Shown: positions 1 to 6,707, numbered from the stretch's first letter. The stretch: DNA of 7,227 nucleotides from Streptomyces sp. NRRL S-37 (GCF_000721605.1 NZ_JOIZ01000053.1:1-7227); one strand, 5' to 3'. A program made the numbers and translations. Notes: generated from the sequence alone by a model not told the origin.

Positions 1-60
1 GTCTTCCCCCGGCGCAAACCCACCCCGCCCCCACCGGACCAGCACCTGGCCGCCGGCTGA
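1..60 (+). CDS. Probable C-terminal end of an upstream gene (partial)
   Basis: Frame 1 from the first base is open for 19 codons and ends in TGA at 58-60. Seventeen of the 19 third positions are G or C, the pattern of real genes in this genome. The readable tail is VFPRRKPTPPPPDQHLAAG, a proline-rich hydrophilic end typical of a disordered C terminus. No domain is visible, so the product cannot be named. The open frame is too short to exclude chance. Confidence 0.35.
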   Translation, partial: VFPRRKPTPPPPDQHLAAG

Positions 61-75
61 CGACCCCCACTGCCC

Positions 76-81
76 TACCCT
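76..81 (+). promoter_or_regulatory. Candidate -10 element for a leaderless transcript
   Basis: TACCCT fits the actinobacterial -10 pattern TANNNT. It ends six bases before the ATG at 88, which puts the expected transcription start on or next to the A of that start codon. No Shine-Dalgarno sequence lies before the ATG, so a leaderless mRNA is the simplest reading. No convincing -35 is visible. Confidence 0.35.
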
Positions 82-87
82 GGACCC

Positions 88-264
88 ATGGACTACGTCT
101 CCGCGCTTCTCCCCCCGGCCGTCATGGCCGTTTTCTTCATCGGCGTGATCCGGGTGATCGTGAAGACCCAGGGCGGCGCCAACAAGACCAAGGAGGACGC
201 CGCGGTCGACGCGGCCCTCGCGCGGGTGCAGGGCTCACAGCCCGCCCCCAAGACCGAGGCCTGA
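88..264 (+). CDS. Small single-pass membrane protein, function unknown
   Basis: This 58-residue protein starts MDYVSALLPPAVMAVFFIGVIR. Residues about 5-26 form one hydrophobic segment suited to spanning the membrane. A charged, probably cytoplasmic tail follows (KTQGGANKTKEDAAVDAALARVQG), ending in a short Pro/Ala stretch. Codon third positions are strongly GC, supporting a real gene. The ATG is chosen because it opens the hydrophobic segment and lies just downstream of a TANNNT -10; there is no Shine-Dalgarno. A perfect hairpin terminator follows within 25 bases, making it a single-gene unit. I recognise no named family. Its job could be anything from a membrane adaptor to a small regulatory peptide, and the sequence does not decide. 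Confidence 0.7.
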   Translation: MDYVSALLPPAVMAVFFIGVIRVIVKTQGGANKTKEDAAVDAALARVQGSQPAPKTEA

Positions 265-287
265 CCGGCCCGACTCCAGCAGTCCCC

Positions 288-318
288 GGCGTACGACCCA
301 AGGTCGTACGCCCTTTTT
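288..318 (+). terminator. Intrinsic terminator after the small membrane protein gene
   Basis: A perfect 11-base-pair stem (GGCGTACGACC at 288-298 with GGTCGTACGCC at 302-312) closes a 3-base loop and is followed by C and then five T at 314-318. This is a textbook factor-independent terminator. It separates the 88-264 gene from the repressor gene downstream. Confidence 0.85.
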
Positions 319-374
319 GTTCACGTCTGCCGATGATCGTGCCCGTCCGGCACGCCATCGCCGGGATACACCAC

Positions 375-380
375 TATTGT
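375..380 (+). promoter_or_regulatory. Candidate -10 of the blaI-type gene, within an imperfect dyad
   Basis: TATTGT (TANNNT pattern) ends eight bases before the GTG start at 389, consistent with transcription starting at or within two bases of the start codon. It lies inside a weak dyad, ACA-N2-A-N-T-N2-TGT at 368-380. BlaI/MecI repressors bind TACA/TGTA-type dyads, so self-repression is possible. No clear -35 is seen. Confidence 0.35.
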
Positions 381-388
381 TCTGAGTT

Positions 389-802
389 GTGCCTCGCCCA
401 TTGGGAGAACTCGAAGACGCGGTCATGACGCGGGTGTGGAAGTGGAACCGCCCGGTGACCGTTCGGGAAGTCCTGGAAGATCTTCAGAAGGAACGGTCCA
501 TCGCGTACACCACGGTGATGACCGTTTTGGACAATCTCCATCAGAAGGGCTGGGTGCGCCGAGAGGCGGAAGGCAGGGCCTATCGATATGAGGCGGTCTC
601 CACTCGCGCCGCCTACGCCGCCGCGCTGATGAACGAGGCGTGGTCGCAGAGTGACAACGCCGCCGCCGCTCTCGTCGCGTTCTTCGGCATGATGAGCGAG
701 GAACAGCGTCAGGCTCTCACCGACGCGGTCCGCATCGTCCAGCTCCCGGAAACCCCCGCCGACGAGAACCCCGGCTCGGCAGAGGGCCGGAGCGGACGAT
801 AG
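389..802 (+). CDS. BlaI/MecI/CopY-family winged-helix transcriptional repressor
   Basis: The 137-residue product has the winged-helix fold of the BlaI/MecI/CopY family. The N-terminal DNA-binding part opens with LGELEDAVMTRVWKW. The predicted recognition helix is IAYTTVMTVLDNLHQKG at about residues 38-54, and the wing is RREAEGRAYRYE at about 58-69. Residues 75-117 form the helical dimerisation part, and the last 20 are a disordered tail. Family members are usually 120-140 residues, so it is complete. The start is GTG at 389: the family's conserved N terminus begins there, and no ribosome binding site precedes it, suggesting a leaderless mRNA. No BlaR/MecR sensor-protease or beta-lactamase gene is in the window, so it is an orphan regulator of unknown targets. 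The acetyltransferase gene begins 9 bases after its stop, probably on the same transcript. Confidence 0.9.
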   Translation: MPRPLGELEDAVMTRVWKWNRPVTVREVLEDLQKERSIAYTTVMTVLDNLHQKGWVRREAEGRAYRYEAVSTRAAYAAALMNEAWSQSDNAAAALVAFFGMMSEEQRQALTDAVRIVQLPETPADENPGSAEGRSGR

Positions 803-811
803 CGTCCGCCC

Positions 812-1357
812 ATGTCCGCAGACAGCCCCGAAGACAGCCCCGAAGTCCCCGCAAAAGCCATCACGGTCCGACGGGCCCGCACCAGCGATGTCCCCGCCGT
901 ACGCCGGCTCCTTGACGCCTACGTCCGCGGGCGCATCCTGCTCGACAAAGCGACGGTGACGCTTTACGAGGACATCCAGGAGTTCTGGGTCGCGGAACGG
1001 GACGACAACGCGGAGGTGGTCGGCTGCGGCGCCCTGCACGTGATGTGGGAAGACCTCGCGGAAGTCCGCACTCTCGCCGTGAAGCCGGGCCTGAAGGGCG
1101 CGGGCGTCGGACACCGGTTGCTGGAGAAGTTGCTGGAGACCGCCCGCTGGCTCGGTGTTCGGCGCGTATTCTGCCTGACCTTCGAAGTGGAGTTCTTCGG
1201 CAAGCACGGCTTCGTGGAGATCGGGGAGACACCCGTCGACACCGATGTGTACGCGGAGTTGCTGCGCTCCTATGACGAGGGTGTCGCGGAGTTCCTCGGC
1301 CTCGAACGCGTGAAACCGAACACCTTGGGCAACAGCCGGATGCTTCTGCATCTGTGA
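812..1357 (+). CDS. argA: Short GNAT-type amino-acid N-acetyltransferase (putative N-acetylglutamate synthase)
   Basis: The 181-residue protein is a single GNAT domain. It has the acetyl-CoA-binding core EVRTLAVKPGLKGAGVG (residues 84-100, pyrophosphate loop KGAGVG), then FCLTFEVEFFGKHGF (120-134) and a conserved C-terminal TLGNSRMLL (171-179). This pattern matches the short, kinase-less N-acetylglutamate synthases of actinobacteria, which transfer acetyl from acetyl-CoA to glutamate in the first step of arginine synthesis. Classical ArgA is much longer because of an added amino-acid-kinase domain. The substrate is inferred; glutamine or another amino acid is possible. The ATG follows the blaI-type stop by 9 bases with no close Shine-Dalgarno, so translation is probably coupled. 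No arginine-pathway gene is next to it. The first codons contain a perfect 12-base tandem duplication (821-844, encoding DSPE twice). Confidence 0.82.
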   Translation: MSADSPEDSPEVPAKAITVRRARTSDVPAVRRLLDAYVRGRILLDKATVTLYEDIQEFWVAERDDNAEVVGCGALHVMWEDLAEVRTLAVKPGLKGAGVGHRLLEKLLETARWLGVRRVFCLTFEVEFFGKHGFVEIGETPVDTDVYAELLRSYDEGVAEFLGLERVKPNTLGNSRMLLHL

Positions 1358-1380
1358 TCCGCGCGCGGTGCCCTATGTCC

Positions 1381-1396
1381 GAAACGCGCATGTTTC
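1381..1396. repeat. Inverted repeat GAAAC-N6-GTTTC downstream of the acetyltransferase gene
   Basis: Five-base perfect arms, GAAAC and GTTTC, flank GCGCAT 23 bases after the acetyltransferase stop. No T-run follows, so it is a poor terminator. It could equally be an operator half-way to lsr2. The role is undetermined. Confidence 0.3.
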
Positions 1397-1455
1397 CGGG
1401 CCGGGTGCGGGCAGTAGGTCTCCGCCAGGGGTTTGTGTTTTTACGGCAAAAGCGG

Positions 1456-1490
1456 TTTGCTTTCCGGAGTACTGCAGTACTGGATATAAC
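1456..1490 (+). promoter_or_regulatory. Putative lsr2 promoter region with a 14-base perfect palindrome
   Basis: AGTACTGCAGTACT at 1468-1481 is a perfect palindrome. It is followed directly by GGATATAAC (1482-1490), whose TATA-like core is a plausible -10 about 70 bases before the lsr2 GTG. Upstream, 1429-1465 is unusually T/A-rich for this genome (GTTTGTGTTTTTACGG and TTTGCTTTCC). The palindrome would lie in the -35/-10 spacer, where a bound protein would block RNA polymerase, so it is a strong operator candidate. No consensus -35 is clear, and the binding protein is unknown. Confidence 0.45.
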
Positions 1491-1556
1491 AAGGGACGGC
1501 GATACGGCGGACGCCGGCACACCCCGGCCCTCAAGTTATCGATGAAAGGAAATCCG

Positions 1557-1892
1557 GTGGCACAGAAGGTTCAGGTCCTTCTTGTCGACGACCTCGACGG
1601 CGGCGAGGCGGACGAGACCGTGACGTTCGCGTTGGACGGCAAGACGTACGAGATCGATCTCACCACCGCCAATGCGGACAAGCTCCGCGGCCTTCTCGAT
1701 CCTTACGTGAAGGGCGGTCGTCGTACCGGAGGCCGTGCTTCGGGCGGGCGCGGAAAGGCGCGTGCCGCTTCCGGCGGCAGCCAGGACACCGCGGCCATCC
1801 GCGCGTGGGCGAAGGAGAACGGTTACGAGGTCAACGACCGCGGCCGTGTCCCCGCGTCCATCCGCGAGGCCTACGAGAAGGCCAACGGCTGA
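1557..1892 (+). CDS. lsr2: Lsr2, nucleoid-associated xenogeneic silencer
   Basis: The 111-residue protein matches the Lsr2 family end to end. The N-terminal dimerisation/oligomerisation domain spans about residues 1-51 (AQKVQVLLVDDLDGGEADE). A basic Gly/Arg-rich linker follows at 52-75, then a C-terminal DNA-binding domain at about 76-111 with the minor-groove-reading RGR motif at 95-97 (NDRGRVPASI). Lsr2 is the actinobacterial counterpart of H-NS: it bridges AT-rich DNA and silences acquired and specialised-metabolite genes. The start is GTG at 1557, preceded by GAAAGGA (1544-1550) at a 6-base spacing; an in-frame ATG at 1542 overlaps that ribosome binding site and would add residues not in the family. 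Its 3' end overlaps the convergent SCO3374-type gene by 22 bases. Confidence 0.95.
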   Translation: MAQKVQVLLVDDLDGGEADETVTFALDGKTYEIDLTTANADKLRGLLDPYVKGGRRTGGRASGGRGKARAASGGSQDTAAIRAWAKENGYEVNDRGRVPASIREAYEKANG

Positions 1893-2578
1893 CCGTCGGC
1901 CCGTACGGCGGCGGCAGCGCACGCACGCCGCAACCAAACCCGGTGGATCTGTGTCGCCACCGTGTTCACCAGCGGCACGAGGTCCGGGGGGACGTCCCGG
2001 TCCCCCCTCGCACCACCCCTCGTGCCCATCGCCGACAGCGTCGGCAGCGAGGCCTCGGCCCCGCGTCCCGGCTCGGGGGGCCGCAGCCACACGGCGGCCC
2101 CCTGCGATCCGTCACGGACCGGGGTGAGCGGCCGGGCGGCAGGACCGGCATCACCGCCGGCCCCACCGCCGGCATCGCCGTCGGCAACGGCGCCAGGGGG
2201 ACAGGGAGCGTCCATGAGACCTCCCGCGCCGATCGCCACCAGGTCCAGCGTCAGCGCGCCCCAGTCCAGCCACTCCAGCAGCCCCGGCAGCTCCTCCGCG
2301 CTGCCCGCCGCCACCAGCAGCCGCATCCGGCCGCCCTCCAGAGCCACCGGGAACCCCCGCCCGAGCCCTCCCGAGCGCTCCAGGCGCTCCAGCGCCGCGT
2401 ACCCCGCCTCCGCGGGCACGTCCAGGACGTCGAAGCGCACCCCCACCGCCAGCCGCACCGGCACCCCGGGCACCGTGGGCCACCCCAGCGCGTTCTCGTA
2501 CCAGAGCCGCACCTCGTCGTCGCTCGGTGTGAGCGGCCGGCGGGAGAGCGGCACCGCGGGGAAGGCTGTCCGGACCAT
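1871..2578 (-). CDS. SCO3374-family protein, possibly related to primase/polymerase N-domains, function unknown
   Basis: A 235-residue minus-strand protein from ATG 2578-2576 to TAG 1873-1871. The conserved-looking part is residues 10-126: LWYENALGWPTVPG (25-38), then GVRFDVLDVP (46-55), GFPVALEGGRMRLLVAAGS (75-93) and LEWLDWGALTLDLVAIG (101-117). Residues 128-195 are Gly/Ala/Pro/Asp-rich and look disordered. The C-terminal ending at about 196-219 (VPPDLVPLVNTVATQIHRVWLRR) looks helical. It resembles the SCO3374 family that sits between lsr2 and clpC in Streptomyces. The N part also recalls bifunctional DNA primase/polymerase N-terminal domains of actinomycetes, but I see no full catalytic set, so activity should not be assumed. 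No good Shine-Dalgarno is adjacent; a GGAGG (complement of 2601-2605) lies too far away, and no other in-frame start is near. The gene ends inside lsr2. Confidence 0.75.
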   Translation of the reverse strand: MVRTAFPAVPLSRRPLTPSDDEVRLWYENALGWPTVPGVPVRLAVGVRFDVLDVPAEAGYAALERLERSGGLGRGFPVALEGGRMRLLVAAGSAEELPGLLEWLDWGALTLDLVAIGAGGLMDAPCPPGAVADGDAGGGAGGDAGPAARPLTPVRDGSQGAAVWLRPPEPGRGAEASLPTLSAMGTRGGARGDRDVPPDLVPLVNTVATQIHRVWLRRACAAAAVRADGQPLAFS

Positions 2579-2683
2579 GCCCGGCGCAACGTTCCGACGC
2601 CCTCCGGGTTACTCTGGGTGTTCAGGCGTAAGCGAGGGGTGTCGAACAAGGGGGCGCGTGGGGGTGCGGGGAGGCGCAAGGTT

Positions 2684-2697
2684 GTTCGCCCGTAGCG
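2684..2697. promoter_or_regulatory. ClgR-like operator 1 upstream of clpC
   Basis: GTTCGC-CCGTA-GCG fits the GTTCGC-N5-GCG pattern known for ClgR, the XRE-type activator of clp and lon genes in Streptomyces and corynebacteria. It lies 312 bases before the clpC start. A G-rich tract (2636-2674) is immediately upstream. Confidence 0.55.
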
Positions 2698-2789
2698 GAG
2701 GGAACCCGTGCACTCGGCATGGACTGTCCGTAGCAGCGGGTAAGACATCCCTAGTGGGAGGGGTCGACACGCAGGGCGGGACGTTTCCC

Positions 2790-2803
2790 GTTCGCCACGG
2801 GCG
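2790..2803. promoter_or_regulatory. ClgR-like operator 2 upstream of clpC
   Basis: GTTCGC-CACGG-GCG is a second match to GTTCGC-N5-GCG, 106 bases downstream of the first in the same orientation. It ends 31 bases before the candidate sigma-R -35, a reasonable position for an upstream activator. Confidence 0.55.
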
Positions 2804-2834
2804 TACTGGCGAAGGGGGTAACTGCCTGGCCTGC

Positions 2835-2862
2835 GGGAACATCGTCTCGCACCATCGGGTTG
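2835..2862 (+). promoter_or_regulatory. Sigma-R-type promoter of clpC
   Basis: GGGAAC (2835-2840) and GTTG (2859-2862) are separated by exactly 18 bases. This matches the GGGAAY-N18/19-GTT consensus of the Streptomyces thiol-stress sigma factor SigR. Transcription would start near 2868 and give a leader of about 140 bases. Protease genes including clp genes are known members of the sigma-R regulon, which supports the call; no equally good housekeeping promoter was found in 2579-3009. Confidence 0.6.
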
Positions 2863-2961
2863 GAGCAGATGTCGGCGTGAGCGGGGTCAGGAGGCCATCG
2901 ACGGTGTCGGCAGTTGGAATGAGCGGTCCCCGCTTGCGGGACTAAGCTGCGGAAGGACAGG

Positions 2962-3002
2962 GAGGGGAAGTTCCCCCCACTGCCTGACCGCTCTGAGGAG
3001 CG
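2962..3002 (+). promoter_or_regulatory. clpC ribosome binding site and adjoining leader hairpins
   Basis: The Shine-Dalgarno is GAGGAG at 2995-3000, nine bases before ATG 3010. It lies within a possible small hairpin: CGCTC (2989-2993) pairs with GAGCG (2998-3002) across a TGAG loop, covering most of the Shine-Dalgarno. Just upstream is a perfect dyad, GGGGAA-G-TTCCCC (2964-2976). Together they could hold back translation until melted; this is inferred from base complementarity only. Confidence 0.45.
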
Positions 3003-3009
3003 ATTAACG

Positions 3010-5535
<2,526 letters not shown>

Positions 5536-5554
5536 GCGTCCCACGGCGACCGAG

Positions 5555-5587
5555 AAGGGGCCGGTGCCCGAAAGCACCGGCCCCTTT
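5555..5587 (+). terminator. Strong intrinsic terminator after clpC
   Basis: A perfect 13-base-pair stem (5555-5567 with 5574-5586, core GGGGCCGGTGC/GCACCGGCCCC) closes a CCGAAA loop and ends in TTT, 19 bases after the clpC stop. It lies between convergent genes, so it may also stop transcription from the phosphatase on the other strand, though its T-tract in that direction is poor. Confidence 0.85.
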
Positions 5588-5596
5588 CGCGTGCCT

Positions 5597-5636
5597 GCGG
5601 GTCCGCATGCCCGCGGGTCCGCATGCCCGCGGGTCC
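5597..5636. repeat. 16-base tandem repeat, 2.5 copies
   Basis: The unit GCGGGTCCGCATGCCC occurs at 5597-5612 and 5613-5628, perfect, with a half copy at 5629-5636. Each unit can fold on the next (GCGGG with CCCGC), and it contains GCATGC and, across units, CCGCGG palindromes. It lies between the clpC terminator and the 3' end of the phosphatase gene, so it would be in that gene's 3' untranslated region. Confidence 0.8.
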
Positions 5637-5655
5637 TCCTGTCCTCGTGTCCGCG

Positions 5656-6294
5656 CTACGACAGCCGGCCGTCGTAGTCCGGCAGCTTGAACGTCCGCTC
5701 GGCGTGGCCGCCCGACAGGTCGGTGGCGCTGTTGCCGATGTTGGCGATGATCGTGTAGCCCTTGGCCTCGATCCGGGCGCGCTGGGCGGTCTTGTAATCG
5801 GCGACGTTCTTGAACAGGTCGAAGAATCCGCGGACGTACAGGCCGGAGGACTCGTAGCCGACGTGGTCGAGGTTCCAGTCGGTGGGCGCGTGGATGATGC
5901 CCGGACGGGCGGTCACGAAGAACACGGCGACGCCGTGCTCCTGTGCGTACTCCGCGGCCTCCAGGACCGGCTCGTTGGCGGGTTGCGGGAAGCTGAACCC
6001 GAAGTCGGTCTCCAGCGCGGTGTTGTCGACGTCCAGGACGATCGCCTGCTTCTCGCCCGGCCCGGTGTCTCCGATCCGCTGCTTCAGATAGGGCAGGGCC
6101 TGGTCCATGACCGCCCGGCAGTCCCGCTGCCAGGTGTCGTAGTCGACGTCCGCCGCCGCGGCGGCGGCTGCCACCGGGGGAACGGCCGGTGAGGCGGGGG
6201 CCGCGGCCTCGGCCGGTGCGGCCAGGGCCACCAGGGCGGCCGCGGAGACGGCGGTGACCGATACGCGGATCGGCCAGGAGCGTCGGCTTCTCAT
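5656..6294 (-). CDS. Secreted HAD-superfamily acid phosphatase (class B-like)
   Basis: A 212-residue minus-strand protein with a classic Sec signal peptide: basic MRSRRSWPIR, a hydrophobic core at about 11-26, and cleavage likely after an A-x-A near residues 28-34. A Pro/Ala-rich linker follows to about 49. The HAD motifs are all visible: motif I DVDNTALE with nucleophile D88 and acid D90; motif II threonine T128 in FFVTARP; motif III lysine K168 in DYKTAQRARIE; motif IV NIGNSATDLSGG with D192. This is the pattern of the acid phosphatase class B/C family, metal-dependent enzymes that release phosphate from monoesters outside the membrane; the natural substrate is unknown. The ATG at 6294 has AGAGGA (complement of 6305-6310) about ten bases upstream. 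A PHO-box-like repeat 63 bases upstream supports induction by phosphate shortage. It is convergent with clpC. Confidence 0.88.
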   Translation of the reverse strand: MRSRRSWPIRVSVTAVSAAALVALAAPAEAAAPASPAVPPVAAAAAAADVDYDTWQRDCRAVMDQALPYLKQRIGDTGPGEKQAIVLDVDNTALETDFGFSFPQPANEPVLEAAEYAQEHGVAVFFVTARPGIIHAPTDWNLDHVGYESSGLYVRGFFDLFKNVADYKTAQRARIEAKGYTIIANIGNSATDLSGGHAERTFKLPDYDGRLS

Positions 6295-6356
6295 CTCGTG
6301 GGGGTCCTCTCACGTCCGTAAAGCTGCCAACGTGTCGTGTGCATGCTCGTCTGCGA

Positions 6357-6385
6357 GGGTGACGCGAGGTGAACCGTAGGGTTAC
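6357..6385 (-). promoter_or_regulatory. PHO-box-like direct repeats upstream of the acid phosphatase gene
   Basis: Read on the minus strand, three heptamers follow each other at exactly 11-base steps: GTAACCC, N4, GTTCACC, N4, GTCACCC. The middle one is the canonical Streptomyces PhoP repeat core, and the outer two keep GT at the start and CC at the end. Direct repeat units of 11 bases are how PhoP binds in this genus. Position and function (a secreted phosphatase) agree. The -10 element was not identified. Confidence 0.5.
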
Positions 6386-6502
6386 CGGACGGTAGGCGCC
6401 TAGAGGCCTGCGCCACATTTATGGAATGGCCGAACCCGGCCCCCGGTGACATGGCGCACAGGCGCTTTGTCCGGTACTAGCCGGAATAGTGGTGAAAGCG
6501 CA

Positions 6503-6566
6503 TCCGTAAAACGGACATTTGCCCCAGAGTTTTGATCGATCGGCTCTAAATGGGGGGTTTCGTCCG
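6503..6566 (+). repeat. Nested inverted repeats far upstream of the M23 peptidase gene
   Basis: CGGAC (6512-6516) can pair with GTCCG (6562-6566). Inside it, CCCCAGAG (6522-6529) can pair with CTCT (6544-6547) and GGGG (6552-6555) with a four-base bulge, leaving a loop that holds the palindrome GATCGATC. A rival small hairpin, TCCGT-AAA-ACGGA (6503-6515), uses the same CGGA. Whether this is in the transcript or part of the promoter is unknown, because no clear -35/-10 pair was found. Confidence 0.4.
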
Positions 6567-6571
6567 GTAAG

Positions 6572-6650
6572 AGGGGTGTGTCAAGAGACGTGCATCTCAG
6601 TGCAGATCTACGACTTTTCGTCGTAGGTCACACCTTTGCGCCGTTATGGC
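6572..6650 (+). promoter_or_regulatory. Candidate multibranch RNA leader of the M23 peptidase gene
   Basis: GGTGTG (6575-6580) can pair with CACACC (6629-6634), extended by A-T and G-T pairs to 6572-6637. It encloses two hairpins: GAGA (6585-6588) with TCTC (6595-6598), and a 10-base-pair stem, GATCTACGAC (6605-6614) with GTCGTAGGTC (6620-6629) around a TTTTC loop; one base at 6629 is shared between the two stems. A further GCC-GTTAT-GGC hairpin follows at 6640-6650. This density of pairing before a cell-wall hydrolase gene suggests a cis-acting RNA. It does not show the conserved segments I remember for the ydaO c-di-AMP riboswitch. Confidence 0.4.
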
Positions 6651-6671
6651 CGGAGGGGCTACCAATGAATC

Positions 6672-6707
6672 ACCACCGAGGCGCGGATCCGTCCGCCGGG
6701 TGGTTTT
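6672..6707 (+). terminator. Attenuator-like hairpin with T-run in the M23 leader
   Basis: ACCACC (6672-6677) pairs with GGTGGT (6699-6704), and inside it GGCG (6680-6683) pairs with CGCC (6694-6697) plus two more pairs past a bulge. The stem runs straight into TTTT (6704-6707). It ends 29 bases before the M23 start codon, so it would stop transcription before the gene unless an alternative fold prevents it. Confidence 0.4.

Noticed and set aside
374..1351. 325-codon minus-strand open frame across the blaI-type and acetyltransferase genes
   Set aside because: It is antisense to two well-supported genes and has no recognisable domain.
1368..1556. N-terminal extension of lsr2 to ATG 1368
   Set aside because: The added residues are not part of the Lsr2 family, the promoter-like palindrome lies inside them, and GTG 1557 has a well-placed ribosome binding site.
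2643..2688. LexA or HrcA/CIRCE operator from the CGAACAA/TTGTTCG inverted repeat
   Set aside because: The 32-base spacing is wrong for both, and the CIRCE TTAGCACTC core is absent.
1805..2945. Plus-strand open frames (296 and 327 codons) across the SCO3374-type gene and clpC control region
   Set aside because: Ser/Pro/Arg-rich translations without domains, overlapping lsr2, the SCO3374-type gene and the promoter signals.
2579..3009. A small gene in the clpC upstream region
   Set aside because: No frame there has a good start, ribosome binding site and coding-like base pattern; ClgR-like, sigma-R-like and leader signals account for the region.
5623..6192. 189-codon plus-strand open frame opposite the acid phosphatase
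   Set aside because: Antisense shadow of a gene whose four HAD motifs and signal peptide are all visible on the minus strand.
6572..6707. ydaO-type c-di-AMP riboswitch
   Set aside because: Expected from the downstream cell-wall hydrolase, but the conserved segments I remember (a GGGGUGAAUCC-like stretch and the CCGUCAGCUAACC-like stretch) are absent. A diverged version cannot be excluded without a covariance search.
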